DNA of 64,000 nucleotides from Streblospio benedicti (Eukaryota > Annelida > Polychaeta > Spionida > Spionidae): positions 20,728,464 to 20,792,463 of the forward strand of contig CM032659.1 of the NCBI GenBank assembly GCA_019095985.1. Reading direction: 5' to 3'. Under the pieces are notes generated by a model. It searched no databases. It was not told the DNA's origin and saw nothing but the letters and a program-made list of their open reading frames with translations. The position numbers and the translations under genes were made by a program. Position 1 is the first letter of the stretch; each line of letters begins with the position of its first letter. This document shows positions 18,350-32,200 of the stretch, piece after piece.

Positions 18350-20039
18350 AGCCTTATATCAGAAAAGGACCCATGTAAACCTATGTAAAAATTATGTATT
18401 ACCGCCTTGGATATACAATATCAAAACACTCACAAATAAACAATCACATTTACATTTACATTTAAAAATAATCAAATATGTTCAAGTATAGGTGGAATAT
18501 TATTCTCAACAAATTAATAAGATTAATTGTCTGTGAATGGAACATACATGTATGTCTACGGATGGGACAAGAACAAGTCTTTCATAAAAAAGATTGCTAC
18601 TATAAGAAATGGTTACTCTCTTCTCTTTATAAGTGTAAGCTTTTTAGACTTGTACACGGCTCCTGGTATTGGTCGAGGCGCTCACACCGTCTGGGTTCTC
18701 GTTGTGTTTGTCCCAATGATACGTAGGCCCACACTACGGTCGTACAGGGGCCTCTCCCAAGACCAGATTGACGGCCCCACACGGGGGGACTTCGCACTGG
18801 TGCTGGTAGCGACGGCTTCAGACCGTGGCACATGCCAAGCTGAATGTGTATCAAAGAGGGTACTAGATCCAAGACACGTATGCACGAGGGTCTAGTAACC
18901 TTATGAATACGTGAGTATAGTTTGAAAAGGCCCCGAATCTACGAGATTCGGGGGTGTTGGTTCCTACGATGTTGTCGCAACAACTTCTCAAGCTAAACTG
19001 ACGGCCATTCCGCCTTTGATTTGCGAAGTCACACAAAACCGGACAAAACCAGTGTCTTGTCTCGTTTTATCCGGTTCTGTCCTGTAACTTAGCAACTGGG
19101 ACACCTCGGGACACAGCGGGCGACGTAAAAATACGTCATAAACAACAGGTACGTCATAATGACGTACCTATGGAAAGTGCGAGCGTAGGACGTACGGGCC
19201 ATCACGGTGCGGGGTCAATTAGGGATTGACTAGCTGATGGGGACAATGCTACAATTGTCCCACCCCGCACCTCTAACTAGCGTTAGCTCACATAAGTATA
19301 CACATTTTCTGAACACCAACAATTTAGTGTGTAAAATTTGTGAAAAACCTGATAGCGGTATAGTGCTTGATATTAGTATTGGGGGGAAAATTGCCCTCAA
19401 AGTGTCATTATATACTAATACTGTTTGTACCAGCACCGTATAAAAACATCAAATCCCAACTCACCTATCCTCACTAACCTCACCCCTGTCTGCCAATAGT
19501 ACACAACCAAGTGATTGGACGACCTCACCTTTGGTTGGGCTCACTAACCTAGTTCATGATTATTAATTAACCCTATACGATAATGCTCATTGTTATGCTA
19601 ATTAAGTATATAATGGAATTGACACTAATATCATTAGGCTAATGACCAATACAAACGACAAATTAGATCACTTCTTCATTTCTCAGTCGTAATGGAATTC
19701 CCGTGATCGAGCAGATATAAAAAATGCTAATCAGTCAATGCTGTTGTTCACCAGATTCAGCACGTACATACCGCTCAATTAATTCATCTACGAGTTTCTA
19801 CGTACAATCACAGCCGACAGCGGCTTTTCATTAGCCCAAAGGGTGCATGAAGTTTACCTGAAATATCTGCACGCAAGAACAACTACATCAAAAGTGTTCA
19901 AAGAAGACGTCGTCGCTAGAACAACGTTGACTTATGGGCAATTAAGATATGACCTTGAGATATATACTGAAACGATGTATGCTTTACAATTAAGAACTTT
20001 AAGAACCATTATGCCAATCAGATGGTCATGTTTCAAACA
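18350..20039. other. Intergenic, unrecognised; GC-rich block and hairpins
   Basis: A GC-richer block at about 18640-18900 is open on both strands but matches no family I know; it may be a transposon fragment. Short perfect hairpins occur: CCCCGAATC..GATTCGGGG at 18932-18954, GGTACGTCATAATGACGTACC near 19150-19169, and a GGTGCGGGG..CCCCGCACC pair at about 19206-19269 enclosing GGGACAAT..ATTGTCCC. These look like small foldback elements. Confidence 0.35.
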
Positions 20040-20412
20040 GTATTGAAAACAGTATGGAAAATAGGATGAAAATAATTACAATTGATAATTATAATTACAA
20101 TGGCTCTCTGGAAGGTAAACTTTAATTGGCAAAATGCCAATATCGAACACGGTTGATGTTCACTAGGCATGTAAGCAATGAGCCAAGTTTGAATGCTTTC
20201 TCACTAGCATCAGCAAAGCTATTGCAGAAAATGTTGAAAATGGACCTAATGGACCTATGGAAAGCACACTTTAATTGGCAAATTGGCCAAAATCGATTCA
20301 CTTCTGTGTCGGCTCATATCAAATAGTTGTGAAAAGTTTGAATGAAATTGGATCAACCATAAAAGCTCTAGCTTATTCAGAGACATACATAGCTTGTTAC
20401 AAACGAACAAAA
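20040..20412 (+). repeat. Dispersed repeat family R, copy interrupted by a TIR element
   Basis: It contains two CTTTAATTGGCAAA blocks (near 20121 and 20268), then TTTGAATGAAATTGG, CTCTAGCTTATTC, GAGACATACATAGC and ACGAACAAAAC. It breaks off at 20412. The expected continuation AAGGCTTTCGTTTCAGC...GAAGCGAC appears only at 22016-22050, after the 20413-22017 element. This is a clean case of nesting. Confidence 0.55.
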
Positions 20413-22017
20413 CTTAAAGAGGCCATGAAATGATTTTTTTTATTGCAACAAGTTATGTATGAGTACACTCTAAATGCATGCCTGCATGTATTTTGTGGCC
20501 AGCTACCATAGATAAGCTGCAGTGTGCATTTTTTTCTATCTCACAAAGCTGTCTGCTAGAAATCTTATGAGCGCCGCCTGGTAGTGAGCTGACGTCATAC
20601 TAGGGATCAACTGGATTTGCTGCCATCTTCTCTTATCTGTTTGACAGTTGATTTTGTTTGTGTCTGGATGTCACATTTATATGACCATTGTAAAATTTTG
20701 CTCTTTATGTTTTACATTATGCATTCCAAAGCAGATTCATCTTCTATTCTAAGGGTGGAATCAGAAATTGATTCAGAAGATTTTGAGTTAAGGCAAAATG
20801 TAGTAACACATGAATAACATGATACAAGTGCTAACCCTTACATGTCTTTAGTGAATTATTGACTGGACATCATATGATTGGTATGTATTAAAAGACAATT
20901 ATACTTTATATTATATTAGAAACATAAAAAAATATTTATTTGCAATTTGTTTAATTTTTTTTCTAGACAATACGGATGTATGTATGATGAATACATATCT
21001 AGTCATCCAGTCAATAATTCACAAAAAACTACTCATGTAACCACTTTTGGAAAGAAATATGTCTTGTCATTTGATAGAAATATGTCTTGTCATTTGATAA
21101 TAAACATACTGATCTGGTCAGCTGTTTAGTGTTATAGGGCATTGCTTCTCTTTCTTATTTACAGATATGGAATAATTAGTAATTATTCTATCTTACTTTT
21201 TACTAGTCATTTTTTAACAACCTGGGATGGTCTTCATTCTCTGCTTCTACTTCACATGTCATCCTCATATGATTTTCCTCGGTGTCATTTACTGGTTCAA
21301 ACATGTAAGGGTTAGCACTTGCACCATTATATTCATGTGTTAACTACATTTTGAAATAAAGTAATTGTCTCATTGTTGTTGAAACCAACAACATAAAAAG
21401 CATCTTCATACATAATAATCTACACGAAAGCAAGTTAATTTAGTCTAACTTTGTTATAAGAAAGAGTGTATTGCTTATGATTGATGCTGGAATCTTATCT
21501 TTTTAATTTCCTGGAATATGTATAGTTGGGATTGTATTACTTTTTAACTTACATTTCTTACTTAATCCCATATCTACCATCATTGCATTTTCAAATGAAT
21601 CCTTTCTGCACTGCAAATGGTTGATGTAGAAGTGGGTTTGCTCTTGTTTATTGGAATTTGATGTAGACTAACAATATTTGATGGAGTGTTCATACAACCA
21701 AATACAACACAATAATTAGGCATTTTAAGAACAAATTATGAAACTAGTGATCACACAAAAAATACAGCAACTATGTTTGATAAGCTAGACACATCTAGCT
21801 ACTGACACAAACTCCCTAGAGTGACGTGGATGCTCATTACATGATGGCGGATGGCTGAAAAACCTCTGTGAGATAAAGCGTACTGAAAATGCTGTGTTTA
21901 TCAGCTGCGGGCAGTGTGACAGTGCAATGGAATGTGCAGATGTGTTACATGTTATTGGTTACTAAATATATATTGAATTGAGCAAAATTACAAATTTCAT
22001 TTCATTGCCTTTTTAAG
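20413..22017. mobile_element. 1.6-kb TIR element inserted in repeat R
   Basis: The left end CTTAAAGAGGCCATGAAATG (20413-20432) matches the reverse complement of the right end (21998-22017) at 18 of 20 bases. The whole interior is partly palindromic: for example GTGCTAACCCTTACATGT near 20829 recurs inverted near 21300-21322, and the TATCTCACA part near 20538 recurs inverted near 21872. No transposase is seen. The short frame at 20617-20817 is unrecognised. TTAA occurs at both borders and may be the target duplication. Confidence 0.6.
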
Positions 22018-22084
22018 GCTTTCGTTTCAGCTGCTGAAGCGACACAATAAAAGCAAATAAATCTTCTAAATGTTTCATAAATTG

Positions 22085-22263
22085 CAAAGGCCACTTTAAT
22101 TGGCTCAAAATCGAATGACTCTGGTGTCGCCTCATACCTCATAGTTGTGTGAAGTTTGAACGAAATCAGTTCAACGATAAATGCTCTAGCTTGTCCGGAG
22201 ACGTGCATAGTTTGAAACAAATCAATTAGGCTTTTGCGTCAGCTCTTGAAGCGACGCAACTAG
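22085..22263 (+). repeat. Dispersed repeat family R, 3' part with hairpin and CTAG end
   Basis: It runs from CCACTTTAATTGGCTCAAAA through CTAGCTTGTCCGGAGACGTG to TTGCGTC-N9-GCGACGCAA followed by CTAG at 22260-22263. A near-terminal hairpin followed by CTAG is a Helitron 3' signature (established knowledge). The short inverted arms are GCGTC and GACGC. Confidence 0.55.
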
Positions 22264-25200
22264 CGCTACAGTGAACGCCTACAATATTGCCCCGGTATGT
22301 GTCGTTGCGGCGAAGCTGGAGACTGCAAGCACTGGGAGGACTAATCCACAGTCTAGACTCAATATGCAGCGGAGCGACAACTGAGAGGGGATAGATACTG
22401 ATAGTACTCAGTCAGAAAGTCAGGAGCGGTTAGTACAGAAATTGGTGACTAGTGTACACTATAACTCATCAATTTGGTGCTTTAATGCTTCAATCATAAC
22501 ATTTATGATGCTGTTGGATTAAGTGAGTTTATATTTGTAAGAACTTGATGGATACTTGATGGATATACTAGTGAGCTGGTAAACATACTACCTTCGATTA
22601 ACTTTGCTTGTGCTGTATTATTTTTTCTTTCGTTTATTGGTATGATGTAACCATACCAATATGCCTTTACAAATTCATTTGTAAAGGGAGGGCCTAACCT
22701 ATAACTGAGTCCCGTATTTGTGGTTAAGTATGATGATGATGTTGTACTTTATGTAAGTGAAGCCAAATCAACTTGAACATAATTAAGCTAAGACTTATCA
22801 ACCATCAAATTTTCATTGTTGTAATGTATCGTTTGAGTTTTAACTTCAGCTGTATAATTGTCCTGACACCAATTTCATTTCACTACCTTTCGGTCTAGCA
22901 CAATTGGTTTTCCTAGGACACTGTGCGAACTTGCAAATGTATGTATGCTACTATCAATTAATTTATAAACGTTATGCCACACACATTACCACTATTCTAT
23001 ATAGTGTGTGCAAACTACATGTATGGAGAATTTATTTTGGGCTTTTTAGCATCCATAATTGTAATATAATTCAGTTGTATTTGGATATACATGTAGTAGT
23101 GATAAAGTGTGTGGTAGAAGGATACAATAATGTAATATCATGTGCTATGTAATATGTAATATGTGTTGTTTTCAGGTTCTTCGAAAGTATTGAAAAATAT
23201 TTGAATTTTATCAATATATATTATATACGCCTAGAAAGAATGCTCTATTAACTGATTAACATTTAGTGGAGTCCTCAGCTGTGATTTGAAGTGGCGCCCT
23301 TTGTCATGAGTTGTGACATTTGTCCTTAGTCAGAACATCATTACATGTATATGTGTGTATATAAAATGTGTAAATAAGTTGCTTTGCAGGCCCCCAGAAA
23401 ATTGTATGGGGTACAGGTTTTAACCTTTCAGCAAATTTTTTTTTTTTTTTTGAATAAGACATAGTTTATTGTATACTGAGTTGGAGGCGTCTTCTGATTT
23501 GGTACTTTCATGTGAAAACAGTTACTTACGAACATTTATACAAAATCTGGGGCCCCCATAAATAATTACTAGTGGCCCTTGTTTTTTGTGCTTTGGTAAG
23601 AAAAGATTGTGCCATTAAAAATATTTGGCAAAATCTGGTGGCCCCTACATGTTCGGGACCTTGCTTGCAGTCTGATCTTTTTCTCATGCATTTACTCACA
23701 ACATCCATGAGTTCATAACCTTGACTCTATCATCAGATTGAGTTTTTGCACCTTCTGTGTGCATGTAAAAAACCAAAGAAACAAACTTAAGAGTACAGTG
23801 CCAGAGAGAACTATATGAACTGTACAGCACCACTGAGGCACTGCCACTGGATGCACCTCAAGGTTTTTACTCCGCACTGCCTCACTGACGGATGTTGAAC
23901 ATTTCCAGGAAATAGAAGATGTTTTGTCTAAACAATGGATAATGTATTACCTGTGGTGGAGGCTGATGCGTTTTGGCAGTAGTGATTGGTTTGCTTCTTC
24001 ATGATTTGTGTACGTTTTTTCCAGTGGAAGCTGTGTTTTCTCACCAGAATTGTGAACAAGAAATTCTAGAAATTTAGTTGTTGTAGTTGACTGTGACATA
24101 CATATTCTAAATTGTAGAATAATATATAAAAGTCCTCTAGATTATCAATATATACTTCCCCAATACACATTAGGATAATAAAAGGAAGAGAGAAAGTTAC
24201 ATAACCATGATACAAGTATAACCATTATAGAAAACGCAGTTTGATAGGGTTTGACAGTGCCATAATGAGACTGAGTGATTGATGCATCCAAATCATCATG
24301 TTACCTAGCCTTTCTAAAGGCTATGATATTTACCCCGGTAGTTATTCTATTTAGTTTCCTTCATATTAATTAAATCACCCATACGGAATACAACTCTCTT
24401 TCCCGGTATGTGCATATCTCTGACTGACTCTAATACTGTAATAGACTGCAGTTTAAATATATTTCTCACAATAAAATGAATTATGATCAAAATACCTTCA
24501 GAATTTAACTAGTTCTTGTTGAAGAACATTGTAGGGACTCATTCAATAATATTCAGCATTTTTGTGTTTTTGATGTTTTTTCTTCAAACTAGACCCTACT
24601 CCAACATTGCTCGAGCCCCCATTTGATCATTATTTATCATAAATTATGATGAAAAGCTTCATTATCAAAATTTATCATTATTATTTGTCAAAAGTATTCT
24701 TCATTAATTCATTGGACAAAGCACATAAAATTTTGGCATTATCATAATACAATCATTACTTTTTATCAAATATTTTATTCTGATTACCCGAATTACCGAA
24801 TATTGTTTTTATGAATTCAGTATTTTAATGATTACCGGTATCTCAATACTTTGTATTTATCAGATGTTTTTGCTGACGAAGATGCTGACTCCTGTTAAAA
24901 ATTGAAAGCTGTCCTAATTTGTTTGACCTGACACTACTGCTGTGTAACCATCAGATCACAATCACAATATTTGTATTTAGCTTCTAGATTTTGAAACATC
25001 GGTGCTAAGTGCCTGTTGAATAACCATTTGCAAAGTATAACATGTAACCTCACAAGTTAAGATTTTTGACTGCTTTTTACTTCATTTTAACTGATAGCAA
25101 AGCAACTTCATCACAATTTTTTTTGACATGACAATTTTTTTTTGCAATTTATCAATAAACTCTTTCCATTTTGTTTTGTTTCTGCATAATCTATCCTGCT

Positions 25201-25949
25201 TCCCATTGTTGCTTGCAGATAGCTACATTCAGTAGACTGCATCTGTTGTGGTGATGATGATGTCTGCTGCTGGCTCGAACACAAGAAAATCAGGCACCAA
25301 ATTCTAGCAAACGTGTTCCTCTGGATAGACTGTGATATCATCTTGTCATGCATTAAAAGAATGTGAATTGTCAGTGTTGCCCATCCTGGTGGATATAGTT
25401 AGAGGATACAAAAAGTTGAACTCTGATGGCACTCACGGTGATGGGCATAATAAATGAATAGATTATTTGATCCTGGTGTCATATAAAATTATTAACCTGA
25501 GATATTTCTCAGAGCATGTCCATAAGAAACTAATTGTTTTTGTTGATTTGCATTTGTTTATTAATGATTAATAGTTCTAGCAGTGAACTTGGGGTAATTA
25601 CCGACCAAAAAGTACAGTTGTGAGAAAAGGAACATAGTGTGAAATTTCACTTTTGCAATATTTTTATACTACAGACTAGCACCGTAGCATGCACCAACTT
25701 AAGTCATCTGCTACAAAACCCAAGTTCAGACACATTTATGATGATTAAAGATGTACATGTAATGTGAAGGATTTAGTGGTAAAAAAGGTAAATAACAGGT
25801 GTATATTGTTTGCACAGTATAACGATCAAATAAACTGCTAAAAGATTTGTGGATAAGGGTTACTCCTAGGCTTAAATCACAGTGCTATACCGTTACGTGT
25901 ATATACTATTCATGGATTACCAACACACGAGTCTAAGACATTGATTTCG
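22264..25949. other. Intergenic upstream of gene B, no gene recognised
   Basis: AT-rich sequence without convincing exons. A T-run lies at about 23438-23451. Between 24590 and 24870 the sequence is rich in short TTTATCATNATT-type repeats. No TATA box or clear core promoter for gene B could be assigned. Confidence 0.35.
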
Positions 25950-26228
25950 ATGAAATTCTCGGAGCAGCTCCACCTGATTGCAATTGATGAGGACACTGGG
26001 GAGGCCCTGACCTCCCCCCGGGGGCAGGCAGGGGCCATGTCGCCCCTGGGGCTGAGGTGGCGGGGCCGGGTAGGTGTGCGGGGACTGGGGGCGGCAGTCA
26101 CTGGCCTGCTGGGGGTGTACGCCCTGTGGGCGGTGGTGTTGGGGGACGGAGCTGGAACGTCTGGAGAAGGGGCCAGCCTCAGCCAGCAGGACGGATGGTT
26201 CATGCAAGAGCGCGACACATACATACAG
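25950..26228 (+). CDS. Gene B exon 1: cytosolic tail and signal anchor
   Basis: The ATG at 25950 opens MKFSEQLHLIAIDEDTGEAL and, after a basic stretch (LRWRGRVGVRG), a hydrophobic segment LGAAVTGLLGVYALWAVVLG typical of a Golgi type II anchor. The exon ends DTYIQ at GTGAGC in phase 0. It is much richer in G and C than the introns. A TTG nine bases upstream is in frame but is not a plausible start. The 5' UTR extent is unknown. Confidence 0.7.
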
Positions 26229-29200
26229 GTGAGCTGCACAACCTTAGGGACCACCAAATTATTGCCTATTTTTGAAGGGGGATATGAAAAAAAAAATAGA
26301 CGGGCTCGAGGGGGGTGGGAAAGCTCAACTTTTAAACTTAAAAAGCCTTTGAGGGCTTACCGTAAAATTCATACTTATTGTTAGGGGTGAGCCTGAACAA
26401 ATATTTAGGGGGGTGGGGGATGAATTAACACCATAATGGTTTCATTTTTATCTCACCTGTCACTCTTGTGACAAGGTGAGCTATTGTGATCACCTCTCAT
26501 CCATCATCCTTCCATCCATATTCTGTCCATCAACAATTCATATTTGCACAATAGTTCACTCTATCTTTGATTTTTACCAAACTTGCACACAGGTTGTAAG
26601 CCTATATGATCACCATACAATATTTGATACATCCCTACGGGGTGAAAATTGACCCTTTGTAGGGGTACATGAACAAAATTTTGTGTGAACTAAAGATGCT
26701 GCCTCTTTTTACTTGGTTATCAGCAAACTTGTGCACAAGTCAAATGCCTATACGATCATCATCCATATTTGAATCATGGTCCTGGGGTGAAAATTGACCT
26801 CCCCAGGGGTACATGAATTAAATTTATTTTGTGTGAACTAAAGGTGCTTCATTCTTTATTTGATTTTCACCAAACTTGCCCAGAATTTATATGTTTATAT
26901 GATCATCATTCCTTATATGAATCATGCCCCTGGGCAAAAAATAGGCCATGCTTCATAGATCCATGAAATTCTGTCTATCTATGATGTTAACTTTAATTAA
27001 TATTACATTTTATATGACAAACAGCTGATGGAAGGATTCGGTTTACACTATAATGTAAATTCTCATAACTGTCAACATTATCCTATAACTGACATGTACA
27101 TCTAAACGCTCTGTTATTCACATCACCAACAATCAATCTAGTAAGTGGCAGCTGAGTTCTCAACAGCATAGAGATAACCACTTCAATGGGCCTGTCAGTC
27201 AACAGTACTTGGAGTGGATTTACAGTGCTGTCCATGTAGAAGGACCACAGTAACTATAGAAACTTCTTTTGAACTCAACCTTTTTTAACCACTTACTTGT
27301 TATTTCCAGAAATTACTGGTTATCTGAAAAAAGAAATATCCGTAGTATTGGAAGAAATTTCCACAAACACTAGAATTCCTGTATTGAGTGTTTATGCTTC
27401 AAACAGTAGAAAAAGTCAGAAAGTTGGAAAATGTAATTGCTCACCTAATTTCATTAATTTCGCAAATTTCTTTACATTTTTTACAGCAAATTTGTTGAAA
27501 ATACGAAAGTGCAGAAAATATTTCATTGTAATTGAGTAATTGTAATACGAGTATTTTCCATAACAGAAAATACAGTAATAAATGTATGGAAATTACTGGT
27601 CCTTATACATGGACAGTACTGTAAGTTGCGGTCAGCACCATCACAGCCTTGCAAGTTAATCCAATCAAGATAGAGATTGAGGAGCTGGTACAATTGTTTT
27701 CTGTTCATATCTGCTAGTGTCAAACGAGTGACCGTCATTGATATGCCAAAAAACACCTGGCGCCTAGTTAGAGTTACATACATGAACTGCAGAGAAAAAT
27801 ATTGTACATAGATCAATTTAATTGAAGATACAATGAACTTAATGAACTTAAGTCTTTTAATAAGATATTTAAAGGTTTGAGAAAGTCAAAGTTAATACAG
27901 TGTTATTTGAGATTTCTTGAGTTAGCAAATTTTTGCAAATAAGTGTTTATTTTCTACATTTTTTGTACTGTAGTCATGTGACTTTTGTAGAACACACTGT
28001 AGCTCTACTTACATTTAGTCAGAAGCTTATATTTTATGTGTAACAGATTTGATAATGTAGAGGGGGGAGAAATGAACTCAGAAGAGAAAAATAATGTTTC
28101 ATTATGTCAGTTGTCAGCATAAGCGGGTCGCACGGTGCCAGCTCTGCTTAGCTTTCCCTGAATTGCTGCTGTCAGGTTTATCTTAGTCTGTGCATATAAT
28201 TCATCACTTTCTTCATCAATGAATTGTATGGTGTCATGAGGGTTGAAGTGCTTTATAGTCTAGCCACTAGTTAATATGTAAGTACTGTACAATGAAAGGA
28301 CTCCTCAGTATCTCTAAGCAGTATGAGTGAAACTAAGAAACAATCAGAATGAGGCAGATAAAGCTAGCAATTCTGAGATGTAATTTTCTCACACTCCAAG
28401 TAGTATTTATGAATGTGCTAGGATTGATTTGATTGGCTTGATTTATGCTCTATTGTGCAAACATTGGTATATATTGTGTATACATGTACTTGATCACTTC
28501 ACATTATTGCAATAAGCTGACACAGTCCTATGCAAATATTTCCACCTATATTACAATATTTTATTCTGCACTGATCTGCACTACATGTAAGCTCAGGAAG
28601 TTGTTTTTGATTGGCTGGATTAAAATTGGTATACAGTAGAGGTGGGACCCTTGTCAAGGTTGCAAGAAAGTTTACATATGTGAGACTGGTAGACTTCTAC
28701 GCACCCTTTTAGAGGAACATAGGAAGAACGTAGCGTGTGCAATGACTAAAGTACACTAGAGCCAACAAGAAACTGAGTGAATAGTTCGAAAAAATATATA
28801 CAATTATTCATATAAGCACAGACCTTAACACGGCTGAAACATTAGACCTCCCAAAAAATTTCCGTCCTCAGGTGGGATTCGAACCCCGGACCTCTGGGTT
28901 GAGATGATAATTGACCAAGTATGTAAGCTGGGGGTTACAGAGACATCGGTTCGTCAGAGTAACCTTTTAACAGCCCGCTGCTTGGGATGATGGTATCATT
29001 CTGGTCTCACAACCTTGGGGTCATGAGTTCGAGTCCCGTCAGGGCCACTTGATATAGTAAAAATGGAAGATGTCTCTTCAGCTATGTCAATACAGTGGCA
29101 GGAGCTTGCTTGACAGAAAAGTGAGAATAGAATTGAATTCACAAGCAAGACTTGGGAAAAATATATACAATTATTCATATAATACTATCAGTGTTATTTA

Positions 29201-32200
29201 ACTAAATAACTATTCAGTAACAATAGTCAAGATAATTTTTTCATGCAAAGGCTGTTGAAAATTTTTCATGATAAATATGTTGACATGTCAATGAACTGCC
29301 AGAAAATTTCACATCCAGCATGAACAGCAAGTGAGTAACTCTATACCTTTATTTACCAGGAGTTGTATTACATGACAACTAATTCTCCAACCTTGATCAA
29401 CAGAGTATCAAAGTAGTTAAACAGGATCAAGACTCCAGGATCAATGCTGTTTATTTTATTTATTAGTAAAAATGTGACTGCACTAACATGGACTGTTTTA
29501 CCGTGGGAATGTTTGACACTGACTGGTTAATACATGGTAAAGCTGAGATTATCAGTCACATTGATCACATGCTGTAGGCACAAAAACAGAGATCCGCTTA
29601 TACAAGATGGATGGATAGAAAAGACCATCCTTGATGTTGAAGAGGGACAGATGATGGAATGACACTTGATGCATGAACTTTTCAGTGCACTTCATGGATG
29701 ATACTGCTGGTATTTCCCCCACAACTGCCCATGACCCACGAACCACAACCCACAACCCACAACCTAGTGCACAAAACATGAGAGAAAACATCTTATCTAT
29801 TGTAACATGTGCAAATGTGTTTTTTTTATGAACACAGTGACATACAGTAAAGCAGATCATAGCCTGCTTGCACTTGTGCATACATCATAGGCATGTGTTT
29901 ATTTCTGCTAAATCTAATGTCTTCTTGTAAGAGATTTGTGTATTTCAATTGTAAAAAGATTGACACTTTACAGTCAGTAATTGGTGGTGGAATTCGTATG
30001 TTTATAGTATGAAAAATACAGAAATAGGACAGGAGTCTCTTCTCTGACATGTATTCTGGAAAATAGTGGTATATGGTTTTGTTATGTATCTACGATGAGT
30101 ATGTATCAACATGTTAATTTGTGTTAAAAATGGGATTCATATATCAGCAAAGAACTAATGAGAATATATAATTGTTCCATTCAAACATTTAAAAGGTGTG
30201 TTCATTGTAACAGGAATGAATGATATTTAGCCACATTAAATGCGGTGTTGGGTGAGTGTTGCAGAAATATGCATCATTCAAATATCACAAACATCTATTG
30301 CCAGTAATAGGGTTGCCATATAAACAGAAACATTGTATAAGTTGCCTATATTTGGGCTCCTGCCTTCCTTCCATAAATAGTAGTAGTCACATTAATAAAA
30401 TTTGGAAAAAAAAAATCATAGCCAGTGTTGCGGTTCATCCGGGGTCAGCGCTCTCTAATTTCAATGGCCTCACGGATCTTCCTGCTCAGCTCCAGTTCTT
30501 CCCGTGCCACCATTCTCATTATACCCACCACAGTCATTATACCCATTGTGAAGGACAAGAAGGATGTCCTTACTGATAACTAGAGAGAACATGGTTTGGG
30601 CTGTCCTTGGCTTTCTGCACCTGAAAATCCGATCACCATGTTTTTCCTAAATCACCAGTTACCAATACATTTCATTGTCTTTCACCAATCCCCCAGGAAT
30701 TGTAATTGAATAGGTTGCATTATATTTTCATCACATTTCACGCACTTAAATACAGGCAGTTCACAATTCAAGCTCAAGATTTAAGGCAAATCACCAATCA
30801 CCACTCTGGTAATGAGCAGATCACCAGTCACCAAAAATAGGTTCTATCACATTTCACATACTTAAATACAGACAATTCACAATTCACAATCACGATTTAG
30901 GGCGTATCACCAATCACATTTTTGCTTTTATATGACCCCCTCCAAGCTCTCTTACTTTGCTGATCCACCCTGAGCTATGCTAGAATTCATTATGTGAACA
31001 ATATAATGTAGTTAACTAATATACAGATGTAACATAATTTGTAGGTGCTGCTGAACCGGACTGGTTCAGCCGGTGTGTGCCCGCCGGTGCCGGCACCAGT
31101 GCTGGGAGCTCTGGAGCAGTACGCGGACACGGCACGCTTCATACCGTGCCAGCGTGTCTTTTACAACCGCGTGCCAAAGTGCGGCTCCCGTACCGTGCTC
31201 GCAGTGATGAAGGTAAAAACTCTTTTGGTTTAGCATTGTAATAGAAGTTTGTAGCTGTACTTGGAACTGATTTTATTTCCACATTATTCCCAATGGCATG
31301 AAGATAGGTAAAAGCCAGACAAGAAACTGTTTGGCCTTTTATCAAATGATTGGGCTACTGATGAAAATAAGCTGGATATTTTAGCTGTTTTATTATATTA
31401 GCATGTGATTTGGATGGTATGAGTGATGAAGGTATAGACCTTCTACTTGCTACATTTTTGCTATTAAGTGAAGCACCCTCCACTTGAAATGTTTTCAGCA
31501 TTGTCCGAAAGGGTTGTGGTAATAAAGGTGTGGACACTCTTCATAGGAGTCTTTTTTATATTATTTTTCATTGATTAATTTTAAAACACTCAGTGTAATA
31601 AGTGTACATGAGTACTACTTGAACATGTTCATTTTTTTTAGTTTATAAATTGTTCAAATGGTACAATAATGTAGGTGCAGAACTTCTACTTTGAATTAAA
31701 TTGTTTTCATACAAAATATGAAATGCATCATCAATCAAATCAATCAAATTCTAAATTTATTTTAAACATGCCCTAATTATTCCTCATTCAGAGGGTGTGG
31801 CCTGGCTGCCCAGTCTGGATCTCAACCGTCCCCTCCAAGCCTTTCGGTCATTTCGATCTACCAAACTCATGCCCAAACTTGCACGATCTTTCTGCAAGAC
31901 TGCATCCCAAGTCTGTTTCGGTCTTCCCTTTCCTTTTCTTCCTTCTATCTCAAGCTTTCTTACTTGGCTAATCCAGCCAGAACTGCGCTCAACATGGCCT
32001 AGCCATCTCAGTCTCCCTTTACGAAGCACACTATCAATATCTGTAATACTCAGTTTCTCCAAAAGGCTCTCTGAACTGGTATCATCATTAGGCTTCACAC
32101 CACACATCCAGCGAATCATAGCTCTGTCATTTCTTCTCAGGCGGTTTATAGTACTAGAGGATGCTGCCCATGTCTCAGACCCATGAAGCATAGCACTTCG

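Noticed and set aside
18527-18895. GC-rich frame of 122 residues and overlapping minus-strand frames
   Set aside because: Open on both strands with no family signature and no splice signals in a consistent phase; probably a transposon fragment.
28860-29045. tRNA genes suggested by GGTTCGAATCCC and GTTCGAGTCCC
   Set aside because: No complete cloverleaf. The sequences are heads of SINEs enclosed by a target duplication.
30256-30576. Open frame of 106 residues
   Set aside because: The only recognisable part (IIPIVKDKK) is in another frame and belongs to a LINE relic.
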